Positions 1 to 7,289 of a DNA stretch of 36,703 bases are shown piece after piece; the stretch's first letter is position 1; each line of letters starts with the position of its first letter. The notes below the pieces were generated by a model. It saw only the letters and a program-made list of their open reading frames with translations, made no database searches and was not told the origin of the DNA. Source of the DNA: Pseudomonas juntendi (GTDB taxonomy: Bacteria; Pseudomonadota; Gammaproteobacteria; Pseudomonadales; Pseudomonadaceae); assembly GCF_009932375.1 (NCBI RefSeq), contig NZ_BLJG01000054.1, positions 1 through 36,703 on the forward strand, written 5' to 3'. Made by a program: the position numbers and the translations under genes.

Positions 1-91
1 CGCGGCCGCCTTGTTCGTACGACGCGATTTTGAGGCATGCACCAAGGCGTTCGCGCGCAAATCCCACAGGAATAATTGGCCCGAAACAAAC

Positions 92-140
92 GTAGGAGCG
101 AGCGCAGCTCGCGATGCGCCGCGCGGGCGGCGCTCGCTCT
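92..140. repeat. REP-like palindrome
   Basis: AGCGAGCGC (97-105) and GCGCTCGCT (130-138) form a perfect 9-bp inverted repeat preceded by gtagg, the head typical of Pseudomonas REP elements (gtaggagcgagc...). The rest of 1-91 shows no coding potential that I can support. The element lies downstream of the minus-strand small gene pair. Confidence 0.6.
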
Positions 141-141
141 A

Positions 142-187
142 ACAGGCGCTGCATACCTTGTGGCAAACACCTGTCAGCCCTGATGCG
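142..187. repeat. 46-bp dispersed intergenic repeat, copy 1
   Basis: This segment aligns without gaps to 36589-36634 at the other end of the window, with 43 of 46 positions identical by eye. Shared words are ACAGGCGCTGCATA and CAAACACCTGTCAGCCCTGATG. Both copies are intergenic, and in both the sequence after the repeat runs into gtggg. This suggests a dispersed P. putida-group intergenic element related to or fused with REP sequences. Its function is unknown. Confidence 0.7.
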
Positions 188-214
188 CCCCCCGTGGGCT
201 GGCTTCCCGGCGAT

Positions 215-231
215 GGGCCGCAGAGCGGCCC
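215..231. repeat. Hairpin beyond the small gene pair
   Basis: GGGCCGC (215-221), loop AGA, GCGGCCC (225-231) form a perfect 7-bp stem starting 10 nt past the stop of the DUF3077-like gene on the minus strand. The T run lies before the stem rather than after it in the minus-strand transcript. It is therefore not a standard rho-independent terminator; a REP-derived 3'-end stabiliser is more likely. Confidence 0.4.
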
Positions 232-241
232 CAAAAATCGC

Positions 242-493
242 TCAGGCGCCGCGATTCAACCCCACTTCCATATCATTGATCAGCGCCTTGGCCATGGCAC
301 TGAGAATCCGCGCCGCGCTGCCGGCGATCTTGTCGCCCTCCATCTCGGCCTCTTCGTTCAGGTGCTTGATGCAGCCGATCAGCACCGACAATTCATCGAA
401 TGCCAGGTCGAGCGGCACACCCGGCTCTACCCGATACAGCTCAAGAAATTTCTCCACGCCTGCAGTGGTGCGGGACTTGAGGTGGTCGCTCAT
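242..493 (-). CDS. Small DUF3077-like protein
   Basis: This 83-residue acidic, probably cytosolic protein starts MSDHLKSRTTAGVEKF and ends MEVGLNRGA. It has no signal peptide or membrane segment. The pattern (a short polar head, then a predicted helical body with FDELSVLIGCIKHLNEEAEM and an alanine-rich final helix) resembles the small Pseudomonas DUF3077 family; this is recognition by eye, not a search. I chose the start at 493 rather than the longer open frame from 700 because the upstream residues are proline/serine-rich and look like frame noise. The stop of the upstream small gene, once its frameshift is corrected, would also overlap this ATG as ATGA. The two genes would thus be translationally coupled. 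The molecular function of the family is unknown. Confidence 0.7.
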   Translation of the reverse strand: MSDHLKSRTTAGVEKFLELYRVEPGVPLDLAFDELSVLIGCIKHLNEEAEMEGDKIAGSAARILSAMAKALINDMEVGLNRGA

Positions 494-512
494 GCCTTGG
501 CCTCCTGCTCTT

Positions 513-710
513 TCATGTGGGCCAGCAGGCTTGTAACAGGTCGGTTTGGGCTGACATCGCTTCCAGCAGGCTGGAGCGCACGGCTGGGGCTTCGGCGTCG
601 AGGTATTGGAGAATGGTGCCGGAGAGGTGGTCCATGACCTGGGTGGCCTGGGACTTGGCGGCTTGGTAGGTAACGTCAGTAATGGGTGTATCAGGTACAA
701 GTCTTTTCAT
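513..710 (-). CDS. Small partner protein, C-terminus frameshifted
   Basis: This 65-residue ORF (MKRLVPDTPITDVTYQ...) resembles small Pseudomonas proteins encoded next to DUF3077-type genes, which open with MKR-VPDPP-like sequence. The annotated frame ends abruptly in ACWPT. Adding one base near 528-530 changes the reading to LLAHMKEQEAKA, with a TGA that overlaps the next gene's ATG at 493, a typical coupled-operon junction. I infer a 1-nt deletion or a sequencing error, and an ancestral protein of about 77 residues. Start alternatives are ATG at 716 and an extension to GTG at 758; ATG 710 fits the MKR opening best. The Shine-Dalgarno is weak (GAG about 8 nt upstream). Function is unknown. 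Confidence 0.55.
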   Translation of the reverse strand: MKRLVPDTPITDVTYQAAKSQATQVMDHLSGTILQYLDAEAPAVRSSLLEAMSAQTDLLQACWPT

Positions 711-739
711 AGTCATCTCGGAAATATTTTCAGAGGCAA

Positions 740-905
740 CCACTCGCATCCTTCTCACAGATAAGGTGGCAGCCGTACGCGAGGTGAGAAGACCGTGTCC
801 GAGGTTTCACGGCCAGACCGAAGTCTGCACGCGCACGGCTGCCATAACTGGCAAGCCATCTCGAAACACCGGGCTTCTCACACCCGATCGCCATTTGTGG
901 CGACG
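740..905 (-). promoter_or_regulatory. Structured leader with alternative stems
   Basis: The gap 717-1157 has no credible gene. Its left half, upstream of the minus-strand small genes, is rich in inverted repeats. CTTCTCAC occurs at 751-758 and 874-881, and its complement GTGAGAAG at 784-791, so the middle segment can pair with either flank. Inside the larger loop are GTTTC/GAAAC (804-808 with 863-867) and GCCAG/CTGGC (812-816 with 848-852). A further stem, TCGCCA-TTTG-TGGCGA, lies at 888-903. Such mutually exclusive pairing is typical of cis-acting regulatory RNA, but a palindromic mobile element is also possible. From 906 to 1038 I see nothing recognisable. Confidence 0.45.
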
Positions 906-1038
906 CTGGAACGTTATCTCTGAGGTTCCTACTTGCCTATCAGACGGCATCCGACTGAGCTCGTAGGATAATTCCTAATCCCTGGCAACCTGAAGCATTT
1001 GGTTTCAAGTTCAGAATCTTCTTACAGCTGGTGATCCT

Positions 1039-1060
1039 TTCGCGGGCATGCCCGCTCCCA
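1039..1060. repeat. Single REP palindrome
   Basis: The sequence CGCGGGC-AT-GCCCGCTCCCA is a P. putida-type REP core, similar to those at 5271-5293 and 5330-5352. It stands alone here, upstream of the RHS gene. Confidence 0.65.
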
Positions 1061-1157
1061 CCATGCCAGCAGGGCCTGACAAAAATGCCAGTTGTGACTG
1101 CCCACAAACTGAGACAGTGTTGAACTCGGTTTTCTAACGGCGGAGCCATTGATCGTG

Positions 1158-1940
1158 ATGACCCAGTTGTTCGACGAGAACGCCCACCTACAAATGAAAC
1201 GGCGTAGCAACCAGACAGAAATGACGTACACAGCCTACGGCCTGCACACTGTCTCTGATTCAACGACTCCGACCCTTGCCTACAATGGTGAATTTCAAGA
1301 CACGCTGTCTCAGCTTTATCTACTTGGGAATGGTCATCGCCCCTACAACAGTCGATTGATGAGATTCAACACGCCGGACGCAGAAAGTCCATTTTCGCTG
1401 GGCGGGATCAATAGCTATTGCTATTGCATCGGCGACCCAATTAACTTTTCGGACCCAAGCGGAAAAACTCGCACCCCATTTGGTCCGGCAAATTCCTTAC
1501 AACGTCGCCACGGAGGTAATCCCACTCTCCGAGAATCTTCGAGGTTACGTCAGCGTGAAGCATTACTTAAGCGTCAAGCTAGACTTGCCGATGCGAACGC
1601 GAGACGAGACGCACAAGCGGCTCAAGACTTGGCAACATTTGCGGAAAAAGCCAGGGCGGCGATAAACAGTACAAACGATGCGATCCATCGACAAATTTAT
1701 AGTGCTGTCGCCGATTTGAATCAGCAGCAGCGATCGTATCTAGTTGCTCACAGCGCGGACAACCGGGCACTTGAATTATCATTTTTGAATGAAGCTGAAC
1801 GATTGGCTGAAACCCGAACTGCCCTACTTCTGACCGAATACGAAAACGTGCCCTTGCCACAGGTAAATCCACCAGCCATACCGGTACCGACCCTAGCCAC
1901 ATCGATTCGGCGAACGACTGTCCGAGGAGTCAATTCATGA
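1158..1940 (+). CDS. Short orphan RHS core protein with variable tail
   Basis: The first ~105 residues match the conserved end of the RHS repeat-associated core: AYNGEFQD, then GNGHRPYNSRLMRFNTPD, SPFSLGGINSYCY and GDPINFSDPSG. In full-length RHS/YD proteins this motif precedes a variable C-terminal toxin. Here the long YD-repeat shell is absent, so this is an orphan tip of ~260 residues. The tail after DPSGK is basic, rich in Arg, Ala and Gln (probably helical), and ends IRRTTVRGVNS; I recognise no toxin fold. GC is clearly lower than in the neighbours, suggesting transfer. The start is uncertain: GGAG at 1142-1145 could serve GTG 1155 or ATG 1158, and TTG 1149 is too close. The stop overlaps an ATG (ATGA at 1937), a common layout for toxin-immunity pairs. 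Confidence 0.7.
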   Translation: MTQLFDENAHLQMKRRSNQTEMTYTAYGLHTVSDSTTPTLAYNGEFQDTLSQLYLLGNGHRPYNSRLMRFNTPDAESPFSLGGINSYCYCIGDPINFSDPSGKTRTPFGPANSLQRRHGGNPTLRESSRLRQREALLKRQARLADANARRDAQAAQDLATFAEKARAAINSTNDAIHRQIYSAVADLNQQQRSYLVAHSADNRALELSFLNEAERLAETRTALLLTEYENVPLPQVNPPAIPVPTLATSIRRTTVRGVNS

Positions 1941-2048
1941 AATCCGACGAAAAAATCAAATCAGTCGTAGGGCTCGAATGGAACAGCTGCCTGAATACTT
2001 TTCTCAACTTTGGGTGGCAGCATCATTCGCGTTGTGCCCAGAGAAATT
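1937..2048 (+). pseudogene. Possible 5' remnant of an ORF coupled to RHS
   Basis: An ATG at 1937 overlaps the RHS stop and opens a frame beginning MKSDEKIKSVVGLEWN. After about 30 plausible residues (to ...NFGWQHH) the frame runs antisense into the 3' end of the YkgJ-type gene and becomes Arg/Pro-rich noise, ending at 2305. The simplest reading is an immunity-like or other small gene whose 3' part was lost when the RHS module joined the chromosome. Spurious overlap is the alternative. Confidence 0.3.
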
Positions 2049-2432
2049 TCAGGCCACCTCGGCCCCGTCATCCGGCCAATGCGGCTCGTTGGCCCCAGGC
2101 GGTGTCAGCGGTGGCAGGCCATATGCTGCTCGGGCGGCGTCACAGCTGGGGTTATGCACCCCACCCTCCCACGACGCCTCGAACTCACGGCAGGGGCTGG
2201 AGCGGTTGGCATAAATGGTACAGGCCACCTCTTTGCCGACCTCGCCCTGAAGGGCGATACAGCGGCACGGCTTGGCATCGGTGCCGATCATGGCCACACG
2301 GGTAGGGTTGACCTGCACCACCAGGTCATCCGGGACAACGCCCCCGGCAGACTGGCATTCGCCCCAGAAGAAAGACACACGGAAGTACCCGCAGCAGGCG
2401 CCGCAGTCAAGGCAAGGGTTGTATTCGGACAT
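2049..2432 (-). CDS. YkgJ-family cysteine-cluster protein
   Basis: This 127-residue cytosolic protein has an N-terminal CLDCGACC motif (Cys7, Cys10, Cys13, Cys14), the hallmark of the YkgJ / UPF0153 family (putative zinc- or iron-binding CxxCxxCC). Further cysteines follow in [21 protein letters not shown] and NPSC. The segment [19 protein letters not shown] is the usual second half of the domain. Length fits the short Pseudomonas members. Biochemical role is unknown; metal binding is inferred from the family. The gene is monocistronic, with no obvious Shine-Dalgarno before the ATG at 2432. Its 3' end abuts the RHS-associated segment, so that junction probably marks an insertion boundary. Confidence 0.8.
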   Translation of the reverse strand: MSEYNPCLDCGACCGYFRVSFFWGECQSAGGVVPDDLVVQVNPTRVAMIGTDAKPCRCIALQGEVGKEVACTIYANRSSPCREFEASWEGGVHNPSCDAARAAYGLPPLTPPGANEPHWPDDGAEVA

Positions 2433-2558
2433 GATGGCACGGAGGGAAGGTTGTTGTTATCGGGTCTGGCCCGCGGCGCCATTCTCAGTCCAAGCAGGGG
2501 CGGCTGGATAGAGGGGCAATGCAAAAAAAATTGCCGCTGATCCGGCCGCCTGGCAACG

Positions 2559-3686
2559 CTAGCAGATGGCTTTGTAGGTGTCGGCGTCCCAGCGCTGCAA
2601 GGCCAGGCCCGTGCTGGGTTCGTAGGCTGCACCCTGCACCTCGCTGAAGCGCATGGGCGCTTGGCCACAGTGCACCAGGCGGTCGTCCTTCTCACCCTCG
2701 GTGATCACGGTATAGGACGCCTTTCGCATGGCCTGGTACTGGTCGTCTGCCGCCGCCATTTGCTGGTGATACTGCATCAGCTGGCTGTCGGTCAACGCCA
2801 GGCGCTTGCCCAACTGCACACCCCAGCGGGCCAGGCAGACTTCGGCAAAGTGGCGAACGATCAACCCCGGCTCAGCCAACACCTTGCCCGCGCCCGCGCC
2901 GTCAAGCGATGCGTTGCCTACCAGCGTGGCGTGCCGGCCAGGCATTGGATAGATGCAGATGCGTGTAGTGCTCGCCACGGCAGGAACCACGCAGGCAAAC
3001 CCTTTGGAACGCTCATCCCGTGAATAGAACCCCACGTACTCCTTCACGTTGCCGGTCAGGCTGACCCGCTGCTGCTGCACATTGCCAACGCCCGGTACCG
3101 GGTCGATGGCAAAGATGTTCACCGGTATGTCGCGCAGTACAGGGTCTTGTGCCATGGCATTGGCCAGCATGTGGCAACTGATCCCTCCCCTGCTCCAGCC
3201 CACCAGGTTGACCTGGGTCGGCAGGCGCGGCTTGCGGAACATGCTGATGATGCCCTCCTGCAATTGCTGCGGTGTGGGGTGGCGGGCGCCGTAGCTGTAG
3301 TTGCGCCAGAACCATGAGGCCGCAGACCCGGCATCCGGTATCGGCACCCCGGCTTGCTTCAGCCGCTCGTATTCTTCCTTGCTCAGTTCGTTGCGCTGCC
3401 AGTTGCTTTCGCCTTTGATCACCTGCAGCACGTGGTTGACGTTTTCTTCCCAGCCGCGGCCAAACAGCTGCCCGGTCCAGTTGTAATAGCCACCAGGTTC
3501 CACGAACAGGTTGTCATCCTGAAGGTTGCCGCTGCCTGGACCATCCACAGCAATCCAATGGGCGAACTCGTGGCCCTGCTCGTTGCTGGCCAGGGTCGAA
3601 ACCAGCTCGCCGTTCCAGAAGTTGGGGTTGGCGTGGTCGAAGCGGTGCGAGCCGGTGCCGCAGAAATAGGCGGTGAAGACACTCAT
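2559..3686 (-). CDS. Alpha/beta-hydrolase, Tle1/DUF2235-like lipase candidate
   Basis: This 375-residue protein opens MSVFTAYFCGTGSHRFD, similar to the FxGTGN-type opening of DUF2235 hydrolases, and carries the nucleophile elbow GWSRGG (163-168, Ser165). A likely acid is Asp195 in IFAIDPVPG, and His252 in MPGRHATLV or His279 could complete a triad. DUF2235/Tle1 proteins use GFSRGA at the same place, and several are type VI secretion phospholipase effectors; membership here is inferred from motifs only. There is no signal peptide and no membrane segment. I chose ATG 3686 because GAAGGGA lies about 8 nt upstream; the longer frame from 3806 is not protein-like. No vgrG, PAAR or immunity gene is adjacent, so an effector role is unproven. 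Confidence 0.7.
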   Translation of the reverse strand: MSVFTAYFCGTGSHRFDHANPNFWNGELVSTLASNEQGHEFAHWIAVDGPGSGNLQDDNLFVEPGGYYNWTGQLFGRGWEENVNHVLQVIKGESNWQRNELSKEEYERLKQAGVPIPDAGSAASWFWRNYSYGARHPTPQQLQEGIISMFRKPRLPTQVNLVGWSRGGISCHMLANAMAQDPVLRDIPVNIFAIDPVPGVGNVQQQRVSLTGNVKEYVGFYSRDERSKGFACVVPAVASTTRICIYPMPGRHATLVGNASLDGAGAGKVLAEPGLIVRHFAEVCLARWGVQLGKRLALTDSQLMQYHQQMAAADDQYQAMRKASYTVITEGEKDDRLVHCGQAPMRFSEVQGAAYEPSTGLALQRWDADTYKAIC

Positions 3687-3804
3687 GGGGGATCCCTTCG
3701 GTGAGAAATGAGTGCCGAAGGTAGGTTGGCTGAGGCTTGGAATGCAGGCGGAAAGCTCGCCCGGCTGAAGATCCTGGGGCTGCTTTGCAGCCCTTTCGCG
3801 ACAC

Positions 3805-3868
3805 AAGGCCGCTCCTACCGGTACAGCGCAGCTTTCGGATGCTGCGTGGTCCCTGTGGGAGCGGCCTT
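3805..3868. repeat. Inverted REP pair after the aminotransferase gene
   Basis: AAGGCCGCTCCTAC at 3805-3818 and GTGGGAGCGGCCTT at 3855-3868 are near-perfect inverted copies of a P. putida REP core separated by ~36 bp. The pair sits just past the stop of the minus-strand aminotransferase gene and can form a strong 3' hairpin, probably a transcript end or stabiliser. The remainder of 3687-3882 holds nothing else I can identify. Confidence 0.7.
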
Positions 3869-3882
3869 GGGTGGCGATGGCC

Positions 3883-5091
3883 TTACTTGCGGGCCAGCCC
3901 GTCAGCCCGGAACATCTGCCGGATGCCGCGGATGGCCTGGCGAATGCGGTCCTGGTTCTCGATCAGGGCAAAGCGCACATGATCATCGCCGTAATCACCA
4001 AAACCGATGCCCGGCGACACGCATACCTTGGCCTCGGCCAGCAGCTTCTTGGAAAACTCCAGCGACCCCAGGTGCGCATACGCTGGCGGAATCTTCGCCC
4101 ATACGTACATCGACGCCTTGGGGTTCTCGACCATCCAGCCCAGCTCGTGCAGGCCTTTGACCAGCAGGTTGCGGCGCTGGCGGTACTGCTCGGCAATGTC
4201 GCGCACGCACTGCTGGTCGCCTTCCAGGGCAGCGATGGCCGCCACCTGCAGCGGGGTGAAGGTGCCGTAGTCGTGGTAGCTCTTGATCCGCGCCAGCGCA
4301 TTGACCAGCTCGGGGTTGCCGACCATGAAGCCAATGCGCCAACCCGCCATGTTGTAGCTTTTGGACAGGGTGAAGAACTCCACCGCAATGTCCTTGGCGC
4401 CCGGCACCTGCATGATCGACGGGGCTTTCCAGCCGTCATAGACGATGTCGGCATAGGCCAGGTCATGCACCACCAGCACACCATACTGCTTGGCCAGTGC
4501 CACCACACGCTCGAAGAAGTCCAGCTCTACGCACTGCGCGGTGGGGTTGGACGGGAAGCCAAGGATCATCATCTTCGGCTTGGGTATCGACTCGCGAATG
4601 GCGCGCTCAAGCTCGTTGAAGAAGTCCACCCCCGGCACCAGCGGCACGGAGCGCACCTGGGCGCCGGCGATCACCGCGCCGTAGATGTGGATCGGGTAGC
4701 TGGGGTTGGGCACCAGCACGGTGTCGCCCTGGTCGAGGGTGGCGAGCATCAGGTGCGCCAGGCCTTCCTTCGAACCGATGGTGACAATGGCTTCGCTCTC
4801 CGGGTCGATGTCGACTTCGTAGCGTTCCTTGTACCAGTTGGCGATGGCCCGGCGCAGGCGCGGAATACCGCGCGAGGTGGAATAGCCGTGGGTGTCTTCA
4901 CGCTGGGCAACCTGCACCAGCTTCTCGACAATGTGCGGCGGCGTGGCGCCATCGGGGTTACCCATGCTCAGGTCGATGATGTCCTCGCCACGGCGGCGGG
5001 CAGCCATCTTGAGCTCGGCAGTGATGTTGAAGACGTAAGGGGGGAGACGATCGATGCGCGCAAAGCGGCGCGGCGAACCTGGGTTGGCCAT
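3883..5091 (-). CDS. alaC: AlaC-type class I/II aminotransferase
   Basis: This 402-residue fold-type I PLP enzyme is probably a glutamate-pyruvate (alanine) transaminase working in the cytosol. It follows the AlaC pattern: [13 protein letters not shown] near residue 17, DLSMGNPDG at 40-48, the substrate/PLP loop FPSNPTAQ (179-186, Asn182), VHDLAYADI with Asp210 and Tyr213, and the Schiff-base lysine in [12 protein letters not shown] (Lys244). HVRFALIEN near the C-terminus carries the carboxylate-binding Arg. Length matches E. coli AlaC (about 412). The start at 5091 is preceded by gaGGAaacc. It is a single gene with its own upstream promoter region and a 3' REP hairpin. Assignment to alanine rather than another 2-oxo acid rests on family resemblance. 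Confidence 0.85.
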   Translation of the reverse strand: MANPGSPRRFARIDRLPPYVFNITAELKMAARRRGEDIIDLSMGNPDGATPPHIVEKLVQVAQREDTHGYSTSRGIPRLRRAIANWYKERYEVDIDPESEAIVTIGSKEGLAHLMLATLDQGDTVLVPNPSYPIHIYGAVIAGAQVRSVPLVPGVDFFNELERAIRESIPKPKMMILGFPSNPTAQCVELDFFERVVALAKQYGVLVVHDLAYADIVYDGWKAPSIMQVPGAKDIAVEFFTLSKSYNMAGWRIGFMVGNPELVNALARIKSYHDYGTFTPLQVAAIAALEGDQQCVRDIAEQYRQRRNLLVKGLHELGWMVENPKASMYVWAKIPPAYAHLGSLEFSKKLLAEAKVCVSPGIGFGDYGDDHVRFALIENQDRIRQAIRGIRQMFRADGLARK

Positions 5092-5161
5092 GGTTTCCTC
5101 TGAGAACGTAAGCGCCCGGAACCGTCCGAGCGACGCTGGCCGATATGGCGGCCTGGATCAG

Positions 5162-5191
5162 AAGATAGTGCCGAGACAGGATACCTGTAAA
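5162..5191 (-). promoter_or_regulatory. Candidate sigma70 promoter of alaC
   Basis: On the minus strand TTTACA (5191-5186) and TATCTT (5167-5162) are separated by 18 bp, giving a fair -35/-10 pair about 70 nt upstream of the start codon. The word ACAGGAT occurs at 5176-5182 and 5241-5247, with its inverse ATCCTGT at 5198-5204. The dyads therefore span and flank the -35 region, a possible operator. Confidence 0.4.
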
Positions 5192-5264
5192 GGACAAAAT
5201 CCTGTTTTTCTAGATTTTTTCAGAAGTATTTTTTGAAAATACAGGATTTATGTTTTCCTGCGCT

Positions 5265-5358
5265 GGCCTCTTCGCGGGCTCGCCCGCTCCCACAGGGTTA
5301 CCCGCAGCCCCTGGGACCTGCGCCGTACCTGTGGGAGCGGGCAAGCCCGCGAAAAGGC
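5265..5358. repeat. Long inverted REP pair (BIME-like)
   Basis: GGCCTCTTCGCGGGCTCGCC... (from 5265) and its near-complement ending CCCGCGAAAAGGCC (5358) form arms of about 32 bp, each containing a smaller palindrome CGCGGGC-N-GCCCGCTCCCAC. It lies between the cyoE terminator and the alaC promoter region. The gap 5092-5428 holds this, the alaC promoter and the terminator, but no gene. Confidence 0.8.
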
Positions 5359-5379
5359 CGGAACAGGAAAAACACCCAT

Positions 5380-5405
5380 AAAAAAACCCCGGCACATGGC
5401 CAGGG
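5380..5405 (-). terminator. Rho-independent terminator of the cyo operon
   Basis: Read on the minus strand, CCCTGGC-CATGT-GCCGGGG (stem arms 5405-5399 and 5393-5387) is followed directly by a run of seven T (5386-5380). It lies 24 nt past the cyoE stop and is the strongest intrinsic terminator in the window. Confidence 0.85.
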
Positions 5406-5428
5406 TTTTCGTGAAACAGGCAGCTATT

Positions 5429-6316
5429 TCAGCGTGCGTATGTCATCAGCACGTCCGCAGCAGTTTGGCTGTCCACACCCATCATCACGCTCAGGGCAGT
5501 GACGGTGAGGATGGAGAAGCCGAACACCTTGCGCGCCCACTTGCTGTCGTCCTCGGCCTTGTAGCCACCCCAGGCCATGTACAGCCAGTACAGGCCCATG
5601 GCAGCTGCCACGGCCAGGTAGCCGAGGCCGGCGTAACCGCCGAGGGTGAGCATCAAGGTAGCGAGCACGAAAGCCAGTACGTACAGCACGATCTGCTTCT
5701 TCGCCGCCAGAATGCCGCGCGCCACCGGTAGCACCGGAATGTTGGCAGCGCTGTAATCCTTGAAGCGGAAGATGGCAATGGCAAAGCTGTGCGGCATTTG
5801 CCACAGGCTGAACATCACCAGCAGGGTTACCGCAGCCAGGTCGAAGCTGTTGCTCACGGCGCAGTAACCGATCACCGGGGGCATGGCACCCGACAGGCTG
5901 CCGACCAAGGTGCCGTGCACCGACTTGCGCTTCAGCCACAGGCTGTAGAAGCCGACGTAGACGACGAACCCTACTGCTGCGCAGAACGCCGACAGCGGGT
6001 TGGCCTGGACATACAGCAGGCTGAAACCCGCCACCCCAAGCAGGGTGGCGTAGATCAGCGCGAGGGGCAGCGACATGCCGCCCTGAACCATCACGCGGTT
6101 CTTGGTGCGCTCCATCTTGTGGTCGATGTCACGGTCGATGCAGTTGTTGAACACGCACCCGGACGCCACCACCAGCGAAGTACCGATCACCGCCGCCAGG
6201 AACAGGGCGAAATCCACATGGCCCTTCGAGGCAAGGAAGAAACCGCCTGCCACGGAAAGCACGTTACCGAAAATGATCCCCGGTTTGGTGATTTGGATAA
6301 AGTGCTTAACGGACAT
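5429..6316 (-). CDS. cyoE: Heme O synthase (protoheme IX farnesyltransferase)
   Basis: This 295-residue polytopic inner-membrane protein transfers a farnesyl group to heme B to make the heme O needed by the bo3 oxidase. The UbiA-superfamily signature NxxxDxxxD appears as Asn57-Asp61-Asp65 in [16 protein letters not shown], followed by [10 protein letters not shown] second conserved loop appears as [28 protein letters not shown]. Several hydrophobic helices are evident (for example [17 protein letters not shown]). It is the last gene of cyoABCDE, starting 11 nt after cyoD and followed by a clear terminator. Its length is standard. Confidence 0.95.
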   Translation of the reverse strand: MSVKHFIQITKPGIIFGNVLSVAGGFFLASKGHVDFALFLAAVIGTSLVVASGCVFNNCIDRDIDHKMERTKNRVMVQGGMSLPLALIYATLLGVAGFSLLYVQANPLSAFCAAVGFVVYVGFYSLWLKRKSVHGTLVGSLSGAMPPVIGYCAVSNSFDLAAVTLLVMFSLWQMPHSFAIAIFRFKDYSAANIPVLPVARGILAAKKQIVLYVLAFVLATLMLTLGGYAGLGYLAVAAAMGLYWLYMAWGGYKAEDDSKWARKVFGFSILTVTALSVMMGVDSQTAADVLMTYAR

Positions 6317-6327
6317 GCAGTCTTACC

Positions 6328-6660
6328 TCACTTGGCCAGCATTTCGAAGTGGATGCTGAACATGATCCACAGCGACAGGCCGACCAGCAGTGCGATCACC
6401 AGCGTGGTGAACAGGAACGTCGATACGTTGTTGCGTTGCTCTTTCGAGCGGTCCATGTGCAGGAAGTACACCAGGTGCACAACCACCTGGATCACGGCCA
6501 TGGCAACGATGATCAGAACGGTCAGGTTCTTCGGCAGGCTGGCGGTCATGGCCAGGCCGAACGGGATCGCGGTCAGGATGATCGACAGTACGAAACCGAT
6601 CATGTACGACTTGACGCTGCCGTGATTACCTTCGTGATGAGTGTCGTGTGCGTTAGCCAT
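6328..6660 (-). CDS. cyoD: Cytochrome bo3 ubiquinol oxidase subunit IV
   Basis: This 110-residue small membrane subunit supports assembly of the CuB site in bo3 oxidase. It has a His/Asp-rich N-terminus ([14 protein letters not shown]) and three hydrophobic helices, with KSYMIGFVLSIILTAIPFG at the first and VIQVVVHLVYFLHMD in the middle, the usual CyoD motif. Its start codon overlaps the cyoC stop by one base (TAATG, 6660), so the two are translationally coupled. Confidence 0.95.
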   Translation of the reverse strand: MANAHDTHHEGNHGSVKSYMIGFVLSIILTAIPFGLAMTASLPKNLTVLIIVAMAVIQVVVHLVYFLHMDRSKEQRNNVSTFLFTTLVIALLVGLSLWIMFSIHFEMLAK

Positions 6661-7286
6661 TACAGAACCCCCAGCAGGTAAACGACGGTAAATACGCAGA
6701 TCCAGACCACGTCCAGGAAGTGCCAGAACAGGCTCAGGCAGCTCATGCGGGTCTTGGCGGTCGGCGTGATGCCGTGCTTGTTGATCTGGTACATCATGAT
6801 TGCCATCCAGATCAGACCAGCAGTCACGTGCAGGCCGTGGGTACCTACCAGGGCAAAGAAGCCCGACAGGAAGCCACTGCGCTGCGGGCCGAAGCCCTCG
6901 CCGATCAGGTGATGGAATTCATAGATTTCCATCGCGATGAAGCCTGCACCGAACAGGAAGGTCACAGCCAACCAGCCCAGCACACCTGCTTTCTTGCCAT
7001 CGAACATCTTCAGCATGGCGAAGCCGAAGGTGATCGAGGACAGCAGCAGGAACAGCGTTTCAACAGCTACGAAGTCGAGCTGGAAGATGTCGTGACCCGA
7101 CGGGCCGCCGGCAAAACTGCCGGACAGCACCGCGTAGGTGGCGAAGAGCGACGCAAACAGGATGCAGTCGGTCATCAGGTACAGCCAGAAACCCAGTACG
7201 GTCATCTGGCCCGAGTCGTGGTGGTGGTCGTCATGCCCATGGTCGTGACCATGAGCTGCGCCGCCGTGCATTACTTGACTGGACAT
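6660..7286 (-). CDS. cyoC: Cytochrome bo3 ubiquinol oxidase subunit III
   Basis: This 208-residue inner-membrane subunit of the heme-copper oxidase superfamily (COX3 type) has five predicted helices. The N-terminus is a His/Asp-rich stretch ([14 protein letters not shown]), stronger than in E. coli CyoC and of unknown significance (possibly metal-interacting). Conserved pieces include [32 protein letters not shown], and [14 protein letters not shown] with the family His residues. It lies 3 nt downstream of cyoB and overlaps cyoD by one base. Confidence 0.95.
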   Translation of the reverse strand: MSSQVMHGGAAHGHDHGHDDHHHDSGQMTVLGFWLYLMTDCILFASLFATYAVLSGSFAGGPSGHDIFQLDFVAVETLFLLLSSITFGFAMLKMFDGKKAGVLGWLAVTFLFGAGFIAMEIYEFHHLIGEGFGPQRSGFLSGFFALVGTHGLHVTAGLIWMAIMMYQINKHGITPTAKTRMSCLSLFWHFLDVVWICVFTVVYLLGVL

Positions 7287-7289
7287 TGA

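Noticed and set aside
114..637. Plus-strand frames of 140 and 159 codons at the left edge
   Set aside because: They run through REP and dispersed-repeat DNA and antisense to the DUF3077-like gene; composition is not protein-like.
751..905. Integron attC-like recombination site
   Set aside because: The long imperfect palindrome prompted the idea, but there are no RYYYAAC / GTTRRRY core sites and no cassette array.
3871..5103. 410-codon plus-strand frame opposite the aminotransferase gene
   Set aside because: It is an antisense shadow; the opposite strand encodes a complete PLP enzyme with all motifs.
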